From Hoplostethus atlanticus (taxonomy: Eukaryota > Chordata > Actinopteri > Trachichthyiformes > Trachichthyidae): a stretch of 64,000 nucleotides of DNA. A program made the translations under genes and the position numbers. Positions 35,124-46,930 of the stretch are shown here, piece after piece (the stretch's first letter is position 1; each line of letters begins with the position of its first letter). The DNA lies in contig JAXDDX010000048.1 of NCBI GenBank assembly GCA_034670405.1, forward strand, positions 1,240,001 to 1,304,000, read 5' to 3'. The notes beneath the pieces were generated by a model, which saw only the letters and a list, made by a program, of their open reading frames with translations, was not told the DNA's origin and ran no database searches.

Positions 35124-35830
35124 CCATGCTGCGAAGTTGCACTGTGCCCTGAGTTGTATTTGCTGTTGTCTGCAGAAAAGCTGCAGCCTACTCTCTGAAG
35201 TTTGTCAGCTTTTTTGTAAACGGTAGAAATGGCAGCAAACGGAACTAGAATTAGTAAAGGAATATCGTGAAATCACATAAAACGCGATTGCTTTAAAACG
35301 CGTTGAAATTGAAATCTTTTGATTGTTACCCTGCAAAGTAAGGCGAATGCTGGTCATCGTTGGAGCTGTTGGGAGTGAGGCGGGTGGATCTTTCCGTACT
35401 TTACTGTTCCTTTCCCCTCAAATTCCCAGGGGAACTAATGATTCTGACTACCGATAGTCCTTGCTCGTCGAAATCCCCCGCAGTGGCTGGCTCTCCGTCA
35501 CATGGTTTAATCCCAGCTGGAGGGATGGAGCGTACGGCCGGGTGAATGGATGGCACGTCCTGGCGGAGGGAGGAAGCAGCGGTTCAAACTCCATGTGTCG
35601 CTCCGCCACTCCGCCTCCTGCCTGGCTCTTCCCTACAGATGGGGGCCTCGCAGTATCCCTGCCTCCGGCCACATTTTTCGCTGGTGTAAACCAGAGTGGC
35701 CTCGGGATGGCACTCTTACTCATTTGTAAACACAAAGTCCAATGTGAACCCCGAGGATACATTTTGGCGAAGTACCAAGCGGCAAAAAAAATAGTTCCGG
35801 TTAATTTTATTTTGGAGGCGGAAATGAGAT
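35124..35830 (-). promoter_or_regulatory. Upstream region of the mamdc2-like gene
   Basis: The GC content rises and CpGs cluster between about 35380 and 35830, compared with the AT-rich sequence on either side. This is directly upstream of the first coding exon on the same strand, so it is the likely promoter. No TATA box is obvious and no start site can be fixed from sequence. Confidence 0.4.
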
Positions 35831-36145
35831 CGTCTTGATCAACTCAACAGCTCATGAATAATTATGATGAGCTAAAGACCTACCATACCATACCATATAC
35901 CTACCATAAATGATGGGCAAGGACTCCAAGGTGAATTCTAGGAAATGCAATTTAATGTTTTTGCAAAATTAAAATTTGTACATTTACCATAAATAAAACA
36001 CAATCAATACACAATATAAGCTGGCACTTATTAAAAAAGGAAATAAAATAAAAACTGGGCCCTTGCCTTTCTAATTGTAATGTGAAGTAGCAGTCTTTCT
36101 CTGGAATGCATATGCTATATGCATTCTCATATATTCTCATTCTCA

Positions 36146-36302
36146 TACAGTACTGTGCAAAAGTCTTAGGCACATGTAAAAAATCTGTAAAGCGAAGATG
36201 CTTTCAAAAGTAACACTAATGCAGAAAACAAAAAAATAAACATCTTAGACCAAATTTATATAAAGAAATCTAGGGTGCCTAAGACTTTTGCACAGTACTG
36301 TA
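36146..36302. mobile_element. Tc1/mariner-type MITE (157 bp)
   Basis: Perfect 28-bp terminal inverted repeats begin TACAGTACTGTGCAAAAGTC on the left and are mirrored on the right, both ending in TA. The interior is AT-rich and non-coding. Confidence 0.85.
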
Positions 36303-36326
36303 TATTTGAATATATATGTGAAAGCA

Positions 36327-37196
36327 TTCAAGATTCAAGAACATTATTTGTCACATACACACACAGGGTGTGCAGTGAAATGAAAAGTGGCAATGCTCAA
36401 CGGGAATGTGCAAAGGTCAACAACAGTCACAGTATTTACAATAAAAAATCAGCACAATATTTACAGTAAGAAACACTATTTACAATAGGATAGAAATATA
36501 AATAAAAAATATAATAAAATATGAACATATTGTATATCTAAGTGTGTGTGTGTGTGTGCATAAGAGGGGCAGTGTGTGGGACTCGGTGGGGGCCCTGGTG
36601 AGGTCAGAGTTCACAGTCCTGATGGCCTGAGGAAAGAAACTCCCTCTCAGTCTCTCTGTTTTTGCAGCGTCACTGCGGAGGCGCTTGCCTGACCTCAACA
36701 GCTGAAACAGTCCGTTGTTGCGGTAGTGAGGATCCTTCATGATCCTGCAGGCTCTGGTTCTGCACCTCCTGGTGTATAAGTCCTGCAGGGTGGGGAGTGT
36801 AGTTCCAATAGTGCCGAACGCACTACTCTCTGCAGAGCCCTCCTATCCTGAGCGGAGCTGTTGCCAAACCAGGCAGTGATGCTTCCTGTCAGGATGCTCT
36901 CTACAGCTCCAGAGTAGAAGGACTGGAGGATCCTCCAGGAGACTCTGAATTTCTTCAGCTGCCTGAGGTGGTAAAGGCGCTGCCTTGCCTTTCTCACCAG
37001 AGTGTCTGTGTGTGTGGACCATGACAGATCCTCTGTGATGTGGACTCCCAGGTATTTAAAACTGCTCACCCTCTCCACACTGGTCCCATTAATCCCTAAT
37101 GGTGAGTACGTCCTCTGATGTTGTGCTCTCCTAAAGTCCACAATCAGCTCCTTAGTTTTGGTGACTTTCATGAGGAGGCTGTTGTCCTGGCACCAG
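36327..37196 (-). mobile_element. Rex1-like LINE, 3' fragment
   Basis: Same family as 17281-20068: TTCAAGATTCAAG end, shared 3' UTR, then on the minus strand the ORF tail ([61 protein letters not shown]). A small deletion shifts the frame near 36815. The upstream edge turns into a perfect hairpin (37156-37221). Confidence 0.85.
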
Positions 37197-37221
37197 AGCC
37201 TCCTCATGAAAGTCACCAAAA
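37156..37221. repeat. Perfect 25-bp inverted repeat (hairpin) at the LINE 5' edge
   Basis: Arms 37156-37180 and 37197-37221 are exact reverse complements with a 16-base loop. The left arm is LINE coding sequence, so the right arm is an inverted copy of it placed at the point where the LINE ends. Confidence 0.9.
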
Positions 37222-37768
37222 CTTCATAGTCGTTCAGGTGAAATAATGAGTGTACTTGCTGTGCAGCAAAACACAAAGCATAATTATGTCAAAGATTGTT
37301 TTTATTTCATATAATTTCATATAAACATCAGTGTACATGTACGGACATAATGAATATTTAATGCTTTAAGATTAGTAAAATGCTACCTTTGATGATGATG
37401 TGTTTTTTCAGGGTGACGCATTGCTCCAACCATGTAGTCACCAAGTGGATATAAATCAGTCAGTTCCCCAAGCTCAATTATGACAATCTCTCTAGTGGGT
37501 GGGTTTCGTTTCATAATGAAACTCGTTGCAGTTGCTATAATTGATGCCATTTCTTGACACAGATTGTCTGCTAGTATACATTTCTTTTAGAAATTGACCA
37601 AGCTGTGAGATGAAGACACCACGTTGTTTTAAAAGAGGCTCTAATAGTCTCCAATAGCCTTCAGTCTTACACAGGACAGCTAGATAAATTGATGAAAGAC
37701 TGCAATAAAGGAATGTACTGAAAGATCTTTTTCTTCTTTGCATCAAGAATAAACTTGACTGGCTCTAC
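37222..37768. other. No gene recognised
   Basis: AT-rich. An open frame on the minus strand (37492-37746) lacks recognisable motifs. Confidence 0.3.
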
Positions 37769-38396
37769 TGTAACAAGGTATAACAGGAGGCAAGAAAGTA
37801 AAATAAACTGAAGATTTTACTAAAACAACTCAGGATCAAACAAGGTACAACTAGGCAAGTAACTAGAGTGCAATGGGGAGCTAAGGGTGGAGATCAAGTG
37901 CGTGAAAATCCAAGACTGAGCAAAGACAAGCAAAAACAACAGGGCCTAAATGGTGAACACAACAATGGTGATATCAATCATAACTAAACACAGGTGAACT
38001 AAATGACTAGTGATGAAACTTTAAAAAAAAAATACAGTCTGCTCTAGGAACATTTCCTGACATTCCCCCAGGAGAATCAGGTCGATGAAATTCCCGGATA
38101 AGCTCCAGGTCCAGGATGTCCTGAACAGGAACCCAGGAGCACTCCTCAGCACCATACACCTCCCAGTCTACCAGGTACTGGAGGTGCTTTGGTGACTGGA
38201 GACAGGACTGGAAGACGAAGGCTTGAGGCCGGAGATGTGGAAGGTAGTGTGGATGCGCATGGTCTGTGCCAGTTGGAGACGGTAGGAAACCAGATTGATC
38301 TTTTTTGAGGATCTTGAATGGACCGATGAAACGAGGAGCCAGCTTACGGGATTCGACTCTCAGGGCGTGGATGGAGAGCCTTCTGTCCACGTTTTA
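37769..38396 (-). mobile_element. Chromodomain gypsy fossil: integrase C-terminus plus LTR
   Basis: On the minus strand 38396-38070 encodes the integrase C-terminal region ([20 protein letters not shown]) and a chromodomain ([20 protein letters not shown], then [11 protein letters not shown]), as in chromodomain-bearing gypsy elements of fish. It runs into an LTR-like stretch at 38062-37769 with TGTCAGGAAATG and TTGTTACA ends. A 50-bp piece of that LTR (about 37815-37862) recurs at 38393-38444, so LTR-derived sequence flanks the fragment on both sides. The remainder of the element is missing. Confidence 0.7.
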
Positions 38397-38444
38397 CTAA
38401 AACAACTCAGGATCAAACAAAGTACAACGAAAACAAGTAACAAT

Positions 38445-39819
38445 CCAACGACTAAGCCTCAGATCCTCACACTCCACAACATTCATCAATAAATTAGATG
38501 TACAAACAGCAGTAGCAAGTTCTTTAATGCTCGCTTCCTCAACTTGTAGGTTGTGATTTCGGAATATATCAAAATTAATATTGTTGGTGACAGGCACAGA
38601 TGTAGAGCTTAGTAAGTAGTTCATCAAGGACCTCATCAACAGCTATTGTTGGAACATAAAGAATATTTTCCAACCTAAATAAAATGTAGGCAACTTTCTG
38701 CACTATCAATTTAGACTAGTCCTCTACTACAGCATCAACATCACTGCCTGGATCTGAAAGTGTATCAAAGCCTAAGGCCTATTATAAGCCATGTGGCCCC
38801 ATCATCGGCAGAACTGCTACATGGCTCAGGCAACTGAATTTTGAAACGTACCATAAACATTAGTTTGGAATCCTGAAAACATGCAAGAAACAGTATCATG
38901 ATGCTTCAGATCTCTTACGGTTGAAAGTTCATTACATGCACACACCTGACAGTGGAAATGGGATAATTCCAGTGGTTTTAGAGTTGCTTGTTTAGTGTGG
39001 GCTTTGTATTTGTGACCCAAAAGGCTATTCCATGTCCTTAAAGTACGGGAACAAGCTGAGTATGTACATGGATACCGATAGTTGTGTCCATAATACTCTG
39101 GATATATTGCTTACACTAATTAAGGTTATGTTTGACATGTTAGACAAGTTAACGTTAACTTAACTAAGCCGACATTTTAAGCGAACCCTTCGCTTCGAGT
39201 TCTTTACATCACTGTATTTTTTCTATAACCAGACAGGTCGTCGTGTATTAGCCCTTGTGTGGCTTTGTTTATAACAACTGACCTGCATTTAAGCTTCTAC
39301 CTACCTCTAACTATTAATGCATTGTTGATTAAACACTACTAACGTCTTACCGAAAGTTGGTCAGGATAGAACTTGGTCAGGATGGTGCAAACTCTTTCCC
39401 ACGCTGTTGTTCTGACATCTGACATGCGCAGTTGGTAGTCTCTAATGGCAAACTGAATGTTATATTTGAATTAAATAAACGGAAAAAAACAGAACCAGCC
39501 CACCAGCTTGATTCTCTCCTGCATCCAGCCCACGTCTCAACCACACACCCCCAGTCTGCCACACACAGTTTAGGTGTGGGGAAGGATACTATACTATACT
39601 ATAACCACCAAAACAATAGCCTTATGGTCGGATATACAGACATATTCAGATTCTGCATTATCTGGAGTAAAAGATGAAAGTGCTAAATCTAGGGTGTGAC
39701 CGTTACCATTTGTGGCCTCATTAACAGTTTGAGTAAGATGATGATTCAATGATTCAATAAGGTGTTTTTTATTGTTGTTTTTTATTTAGCTATTTCAGCC
39801 ACATCCATTGCTGACAAAA
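38445..39819. other. No gene recognised
   Basis: Mostly AT-rich with scattered short frames. Nothing could be supported. Confidence 0.3.
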
Positions 39820-40905
39820 TCAAGCACATAGCCATGCAACATTGGCAGTACAATGGGCCGTACTGAAGAGCTCAGTGACTTTCAACGTGGCACCGTCATA
39901 GGATGCCACCTTTCCAACAAGGCAGTTTGTCAAATTTCTGCCCTGCTAGAACTGCCCTGTTCAACTGGAAGTGCTGTTATTGTGAAGTGGAAACGTCTAG
40001 GAGCAACAACAGCTCAGTCGCGAAGTGGTTGCCACACAAGCTCATTGAACGGGACCGCCGAATAAAAATCACCTGTCCTCGGTTGCAACACTCACTACCG
40101 AGTTCCAAACTGCCTCTGGAAGCAACGTCAGCACAAGAACTGTTCGTCGGATCTTCATGAAATGGGTTTCCATGGCTGAGCAGCCGCACACAAGCCTAGG
40201 ATCACCATGCGCTATGCTTGGCAGAGTGGAGTAAAGCTTGCCGTTATTGGACTATGGAGCAGTGGAAATGTGTTCTCTGGAGTGATGAATCACGGTTCAC
40301 CATCTGGCAGTCCGACAGACAAATCTGGGTTTGGCAGATGCCAGGAGAACGCCACATGCCAGAACGCATAGTGCCAACTGCCAGGAATTATGGTCTGGGG
40401 CTGTTTTTCATCCATCTAGGCCCCTGAGTTCCAGTGACAGGAAATCTTAACACTACAGCATACAATGACATTCTAGACGATTGTGTACTTCCAACGTTGT
40501 GGCAATAGTTTGGGGAAGGCCCTTTCCTGTTTCAGCATAACAATGCCCCAGTGCACAAAGCGAGGTCCATACAGAAATGCTTTGTCAAGATCGGTGTGGA
40601 AGAACTTGACTGGCCTGCACAGAGACCTGACCTCAACCCCATCCAACACCTTTGGGATGAATTGGAACGCCGACTGCTAGTCAGGCCTCATCGCCCAACG
40701 TCAGTGCCCAACCTCACTAATGCTCTTGTGGCTGAATGGAAGCAAATCCCTGCAACAATGTTCCAACATCTAGTGGAAAGAGTGGAGGCTGTTATAGCAG
40801 CAAAGGGGGGACCAACTCCATAATATTGCCCATGATTTTGGAATGAGATGTTGGATGAGCAGGTGTCCACATACTTTTGGCCACATACTTTTAGTGTATG
40901 TATGA
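39820..40905 (+). mobile_element. Tc1-like transposon, decayed
   Basis: The transposase is readable in pieces: MGRTEELSDFQRGTVIGCHL and SNKAVCQISALL (helix-turn-helix), CVLWSDESRF (first catalytic aspartate), FLFQHNNAPVHKA (second position, normally QQDNAP; the aspartate is asparagine here), and DLNPIQHLWDELERRL (glutamate), then LVAEWKQIPATMFQHLVERV. At least four frame shifts or stops separate the blocks. The right terminus ends ACTTTTGGCCACATACTTTT AGTGTA near 40905; the left terminus was not found. Same family as the deleted copy at 10623. Confidence 0.8.
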
Positions 40906-41916
40906 TGCTAGAAGTAGGCTGTGTATTTCCAAGTCCACGGTGTGCCTGTCATTTCTATATGGAATATGTAAAATAAACAGGGAACAATGATTAGCTTTAC
41001 GGGTCGATGCCATAAATCCTATCTTTCATTTGCTAAAACTTATTAATACATACAGTATGTGTAAACAGGATATTTCAACTAAATGATGAAAAATTTGACT
41101 AGTTCAAAAGAAATATTACCATTAACAGCCGCATACATCATGATGTCCCTGGAGCACCTCTTGGCACATACTACCACCCTGCAAGCAGAACGTTGCTATT
41201 GTGCCAGAGGACTGCAAGAGAAGTGAGCGACAACTTAAAACAATCAATGGTCATAAAAATGTTTGTGTCAAATGTTATGCATGAATAAATGCTTACTGTA
41301 TGAGCCAAAAGTGATTAGATGTGGGTTTACCAATGGCTGTTTATCCCACCTGCAGGCAGGCAGAACAACATATAAGGCCTCAGGTGTCCACGGCCTTTGG
41401 GGGAACGTCAACCATGATTCCTAGTTATGTTAAATTCAAGTTTGTCTCCTTTGATTTATTTTGCATCTTTGCAGTACCACACACATTTTGCATTATAATT
41501 TGAACAAAGGCTGTAAAAGGAAATTATATGGACTCATTTTTGTTCTTCCCTCTGTGAACATTCCCTTCTTTAGGTGTCAGAACTGCCAGTTGTGGCTAAG
41601 GAAGTTTGAAAATTGTCAAGAAGAAAACCATTTAAGGACTTAATTGCAAGAGTCTTTCAGGCTGCTCCTCTCAACTTGGCCAGCTGCTGAACCTGTGGAT
41701 GTAACATAATGATTTGGATTGGATTTGATATTGGATTGCCTAGACTAGACTAGACTGCCCACTTTTAGTTCCATTTTCAGACATGCCCTCATCTGATGTG
41801 CTCTCATCATTTTACTTATGAAAGTTGAAAGATGACTTCAGATAAAAACATATACGCAAGTTCACCTATGCCAACTTTCACATTGATACATTCCTATTTG
41901 GGAGTATAGACATGAT
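40906..41916. other. No gene recognised
   Basis: No exon, RNA gene or nameable repeat seen. Confidence 0.3.
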
Positions 41917-42091
41917 TTTCCCTAAAAAGTTTTTTTGGGAGCTTTTCCTTGTCCTCTGTTGAGGGTCTAAGGCTAGGGGATGTTGTGTACTAACCATTTA
42001 CTGTTTCACATGTTGGGCACCGTCAAGCCCTTAGAGACTGTAACAGTGATTAAGGGCTATACAAATAAATGTGATTTGATTTGATTTGATT
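41917..42091 (+). mobile_element. L2-type LINE 3' UTR fragment
   Basis: Nearly the same as 47118-47290: TTCCTTGTCCTCTG, GTACTAACCATTTA, CCCTTAGAGACTGTAACAGT, then AAATAAATGTGATTTGATTT repeats at the end. Such short 3' pieces are typical of heavily 5'-truncated LINE insertions. Confidence 0.75.
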
Positions 42092-44104
42092 ACAATCTAC
42101 CACAACTAATAGGTGCATCCGGTCACTGGATGTTAATATCTACTGAAAAATGAAGTGTCATGCCCCTAATGTGAAATCGCAGCACTTGTAGTAATGTTAC
42201 CTGGATAATTTCACCAGGCTAGAACAAGCATTATTAATACTATTAAACATGGAACAGGCTATGTGTCTGAAAATGGAACTAGAGGCACTGCTGCTGGTAC
42301 ACTGAACAAAACAAAACAAAATATGTGTTTTATTTTATTTTATTTTATTTAATTGCATAATGTATTTCATTATCCTAGAATGAGGACAGCATACAACAAA
42401 AAATGTATGTCTTACATCTTGGTGTCACTGCTCTGACAACAGAGTCCTCATCTATGGCTGCTAGAGCCTTGAATCTGTTTGGTGGTCTTCAATTCACCTA
42501 AAGAAAAGTTCCATACATTCAACAGGGGGAACATGTAGAGCATTACATCCATCGATTATCATCCAGACAAATATGACACACATACCCGCACCTTATAAAG
42601 GATGAGAGAAAAAAAACGTCACAGACTCACGGTGTAGGTGATGTTCTCTCGTGATTCTCCGACCAAATAAATTTTTTGGCAAAAACCTTACTGATGTTCT
42701 CTTTCGTATTGATAAACCATGTTTACATCAAAATGTTTTTATTGCAGGTGAGCTATGTTATTACATGGATGCACTTTCACCTATGTATATTAAGTACTAC
42801 ACTGAGATAGAAACATAATGAAATTACATTTTGCTTTTATTCACCATGTCTGGCTCTGTTCAGTCACAGCAATCAGCTTGTGTCATAATGTCTCTGAACT
42901 TGAATTCTAATATTACTCCACTGACTAGAAGAGAGTCGGGTTTCTGTGTCGTTTGATCCTGTGATGGCGAGGGTTTTGCTGTATGACATATATCAATATT
43001 TGTTTTGTATGGTTAAAAAAATAATAGGCTGAAAGGATTAACTTATATATTGCATGAGTAACAGGTAACAATAACACAATGCAATGGAGAAGAGTTGTCA
43101 ATGGCCTGTGCTCCAGAGAATGATGAGGTCGACTCCACCTCTTTCTGTGGCTAGACCAGGAAGACTCTTGAAGCCCCAGTCATTTTTCCCTAGGGGCATT
43201 TTCTGTTGCCCTGTTATTAGAGCATATTGCACTATATGGACTACATTTTCACATAACCATTGACATGGGGCCAAAACACACTCACCGCTGTGTTTCAATC
43301 CAGTGTAAAGTATCAATTATCAGAATGATATGTTTTGCGTTGGAGAACTATGACATGATTACGCTATGCTGACCAGCTGGAGTGTGTAATCAGCCTGATC
43401 TATTTTTGGTACAGCCTTGTAAACTACACGTTTGTTTGGAAGACTTAATCAAAATTCCAATCTTAAAAATCATCTAGTAAAATATTCAACCCCATTATAT
43501 TTGATGTTTCAAATATAAAGTCAGTCTGAAAAAAGAATTCAGCTTGACAGGCACCCATATGGGGTTTTTGGGTCAAACACTACATCAAAAAGTGGGTGGC
43601 ATTGTATCACTCTATAGGGAGCTGAAAGCCTAAGTAGTGCACGAATGTTGCCTAATTACAGGGTGGGGGCTCTGCCATTTTTCTTTTCTTTTAATTCCAG
43701 CTTAACCCCAGGAAGCAATAGTGAATGTAATAGTGAGGGCGTGTGGGCCGGAATGGTGGAAGAGAAGGCTTAATGGGCCATAAAGCCATTATATAATTTC
43801 ACATGAAACCAACCCATGAGACCGGCATGGAAACATGTGATAAATATAGAAAAGTGAAGAGGTCGGTGTTTCATAAACTACAGTAACATTTGGCAGAGAC
43901 ATAGTGTGGCCTCTGTGTTGGTCAATGACCAGGTTTCCTGAATTTATGGTTCTCTGCAATCCTTTTTGTTACTTGTGCAATTGGGTTATGAACGTTCTTG
44001 ACCATTTTCTTTACTGACTGAAGGTGATTTACAAATGGAGAGCTCAATATTTTATTGAGTGATGCCTTGAAGCTGCCAAGATCCTTGTGAAGGTGCTTCA
44101 AAGA
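42092..44104. other. No gene recognised
   Basis: Contains a short TTTTA-rich run near 42330-42350. One exon-like stretch near 42421-42487 was considered and set aside. Confidence 0.3.
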
Positions 44105-46147
44105 GTGGGCATTGTATAAAGAAAATAATGGTCAACAATTCTCTAGGTTAATCAGTGCGAATAAAAACAACCCAAAGTTTGTATTTGACACTGTTGCTAA
44201 CCTTACACAGAATCCCTCCCCCTCAGATAGCTCTCTGTTTTCTCCGAATGGTTTCATGTCCTTTTTTACTCAGAAAATCACGCTGATTAGAGATGAGATC
44301 ACCAGTACACTCTCCACTGGTGGTGCCGCCTCACCCCTGAAAAGTTCACTTGGTGTTTCCCGGGCTGAATGTCTTTTCTCACAGTTTGATTTAGTTTCCT
44401 TAGACACTCTCACCAAGTTAATTCTGTCTTCTAAACCCACAACCTGCATGCTAGACCCTCTGCCTGCTAAACTGCTTAAAGAACCTTTCCCTATCCTAGG
44501 ACCCTCCATTCTTTATTTGATCAATCGGTTGCTCTCCACTGGCACTGTGCCCTCCGCCTTTAAAACGGCCGTGATCAAGCCATTACTGAAAAAACCAAAC
44601 CTTGATCCCGAAGTACTTCAGAACTATAGACCAATCTCAAATCTGCCGTTCCTCTCCAAATTACTTGAATGAACAGTAGCCAGTCAACTTACGTATTTTT
44701 TGTCAAAAACAACCTATTTGATCCCTTCCAATCTGGCTTTAGATTCTTTCACTCGACAGAAACTGCACTCACAAGAGTGGTCAATGATCTTCTGTTAGCT
44801 ATTGACTCCAACTCAACCTCAGCACAATTTCTATTGATCTGAGTGCAGCCTTCCACACAATTGACCATACGATACTCTTGAACCGTCTTGAAAATTATAT
44901 TGGTATCCGTGGATCAGCCCTTTCTTGGTTTAGTTCTTATCTACTCGACAGATCACACTGCGTCTTTTACAACAACATGACCTCAGAGTGTTGCAATATG
45001 GACTTTGGTGTGCCACAAGGCTCTGTCCTACTATTCTCTAGCTATATGTTACCACTCGGTGGCATCATTTGCAAATTTGGCATTAACTTCCACTGCTACG
45101 CCAATGACACCCAAATTTACATACCAGTCTGATAATACTCAATTTCAAAAAATAGAGGCCTGCCTATCCAAGGTCAAATTTTGGATGTCCCTAAACTTCC
45201 TACTTCTTAATGGCAGCAAAAATGAGATGCTGATTGTAGGACCAGCTAGACATAGACACTTGAGAATAGTACTCTTAACTTTGATAGTTGTGTAATCTCC
45301 CAGAGCCCATACGTTAAAAACCTTGGGGTAAAATTCGACCCTACCCTCTCATTCGAGTTGCATATTAAGGAGACCACTAAAACAGCATTTTATCATCTTC
45401 GCAATATTGCCAAGATTTGACCCATGCTAACAGAGGCAGACGCAGAAATTTTAGTACATGCCTTTGTATCGTCCAGAATTGATTATTGCAATTTCCTTTT
45501 TCGGGCTTACCTACTGGGCGCACTAAAAAACTACAACTGGTCCAGAATGCTGCTGCCAGAATCCTGACCAAAACTAGGAAATTCAACCATAATGCCCATC
45601 CTATCCTCATTAAGGTGCTTTTACTTACATATTAATCGTTGCATGGGATGTCCTACTTATCAGATCTGATTAAACCATATAAACCGCCAAGCACCCTCAG
45701 ATCACAGGACGCTGGCTACCTGTCTATCCCAGCAGTCAAAAAGAAAACTGCAGGTAACAGAGCCTTTTCTTACTGGGCTCCCTATCTCTGTAACAGTCTG
45801 CCTGCCTCAATCAGAGAGGCAGGCTCTATAGAAGTCTTTAAGTAAAGGCTAAAAACCCATTTATTCTCTCTATCATTTGACCAGCCTTGAGGGAGTGGCT
45901 CAGTCTCTTCTCAGAGTAAGGCTAGCATCCTGCCTACATGTCCTTTTCTCCTGGTCTACCTGCTCCTGTCCACTGACGCTGGTCATGTTTGTCTGTGTGA
46001 GTGAGAGTGTGTGTGGGTGTGTCTCCTATCTGTTCCAGGCTTCAGCTCGACAGAGTTGGGGTCTGCGTGGCCGCCCCCCTCCTAGGACGATGCTGACTGA
46101 GCGGGCGTTTGCATTTTCCTATCTGGGCAGTGTTGGCGCCTGCCTGG

Positions 46148-46930
46148 TAAATGGCAAATGGACTGTACTTATACAGCGCCTTTCTAGTCCATTCATACAC
46201 ATTCTGTTACGATCGTGTACAGGACCCAAGTGCAAACCACAGAACACAGAGACGGAGTTAGGAACAAAACCAGGTTTACTAGGAGACAGTTCAAAAGGAT
46301 GGTAATGCAGGGATGGCAAGGGGAAGCAGGGCTGGAGCAGGAGCGGGGGGCAGAGTAGGGAGGCAGGCAAACAGGTGACAAGCAGGGATCCAGGAGACAG
46401 ACAGGTGGACAGGTGACAAGCAGGGGTCCGGGAGACAGACAGACAGGCAGGGCAGACGGGCGGTGGTGAGGTCGGCAGACGGGATCAGGGAAGGAGACTG
46501 GATCTGGGTAGAGGATATCAGGATTAGTAGGCAAAAGGGAACTCTGAGAGAAACTCTGCAAAGCGGTCGAGAAACGAGACTGAGTAGTACAAACAACGAT
46601 CTGGCGATGAGTGGATGAAAAGCCGGGGTTCTTAAGCTGGTGGTGATGAGATGATGGATAGCAGGTGTGCGGGGTAGAGCAGGTGATCGGGATGTGGTGA
46701 TGATGCAGGGAGGAGCCGGAGACTGGAGCCACGCCCGCCAACACATACACACACAGAGACAGACAGGTAGAGACTGCTAGGAGGCAGAGGTGGAGGGCGT
46801 GACACATTCACACATTTGGGGTTCAGTATCTTGCCCAAGGACACTTCGACATGCGGACTGGAGGAGGCGGGGACCGCCGATCTTCTGATTAGCAGACGAC
46901 CCGCTCTACCTCCTGAGCCACAGCCGCCCC
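46148..46930 (-). mobile_element. tRNA-derived SINE, split by a solo LTR
   Basis: The minus strand starts with a tRNA-like head, GGGGCGGCTGTGGCTCAGGA then GGTAGAGCGGGTCG (A box), and a degraded B box near 46875. Its 3' part (GACTAGAAAGGCGCTGTATA, then CCATTTGCCATTTA) lies at 46148-46200. The solo LTR 46205-46804 separates the two parts. Confidence 0.75.
46205..46804 (-). mobile_element. Solo LTR of a gypsy-type fossil (600 bp)
   Basis: Bounded by TGTTACGATCG on the left and GGGCGTGACA on the right, with a perfect 5-bp target duplication CATTC at 46200-46204 and 46805-46809. On the minus strand it reads TGTCACGCCC ... CGATCGTAACA, the common end pattern of fish gypsy LTRs. No internal sequence remains, as expected after recombination between two LTRs. 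It is C/T-rich on the minus strand with several CCTGTCTGTCTC-like repeats. Confidence 0.85.

Noticed and set aside
35461-35838. Plus-strand 125-codon open frame upstream of the mamdc2-like exon
   Set aside because: The GC-rich promoter-like sequence lacks stops by composition; no motif or splice context supports a gene.
42421-42487. Exon-like stretch on the minus strand (NRFKALAAIDEDSVVRAVTP) between an AG and a GTAAG
   Set aside because: The better acceptor just upstream puts an in-frame stop in the exon, no neighbouring exon was found, and the stretch is too short to judge.
46193-46807. Long minus-strand open frame (204 codons) rich in S, P and C
   Set aside because: It lies entirely within the solo LTR, whose C/T-rich repeats give stop-poor frames; no protein motif is present.
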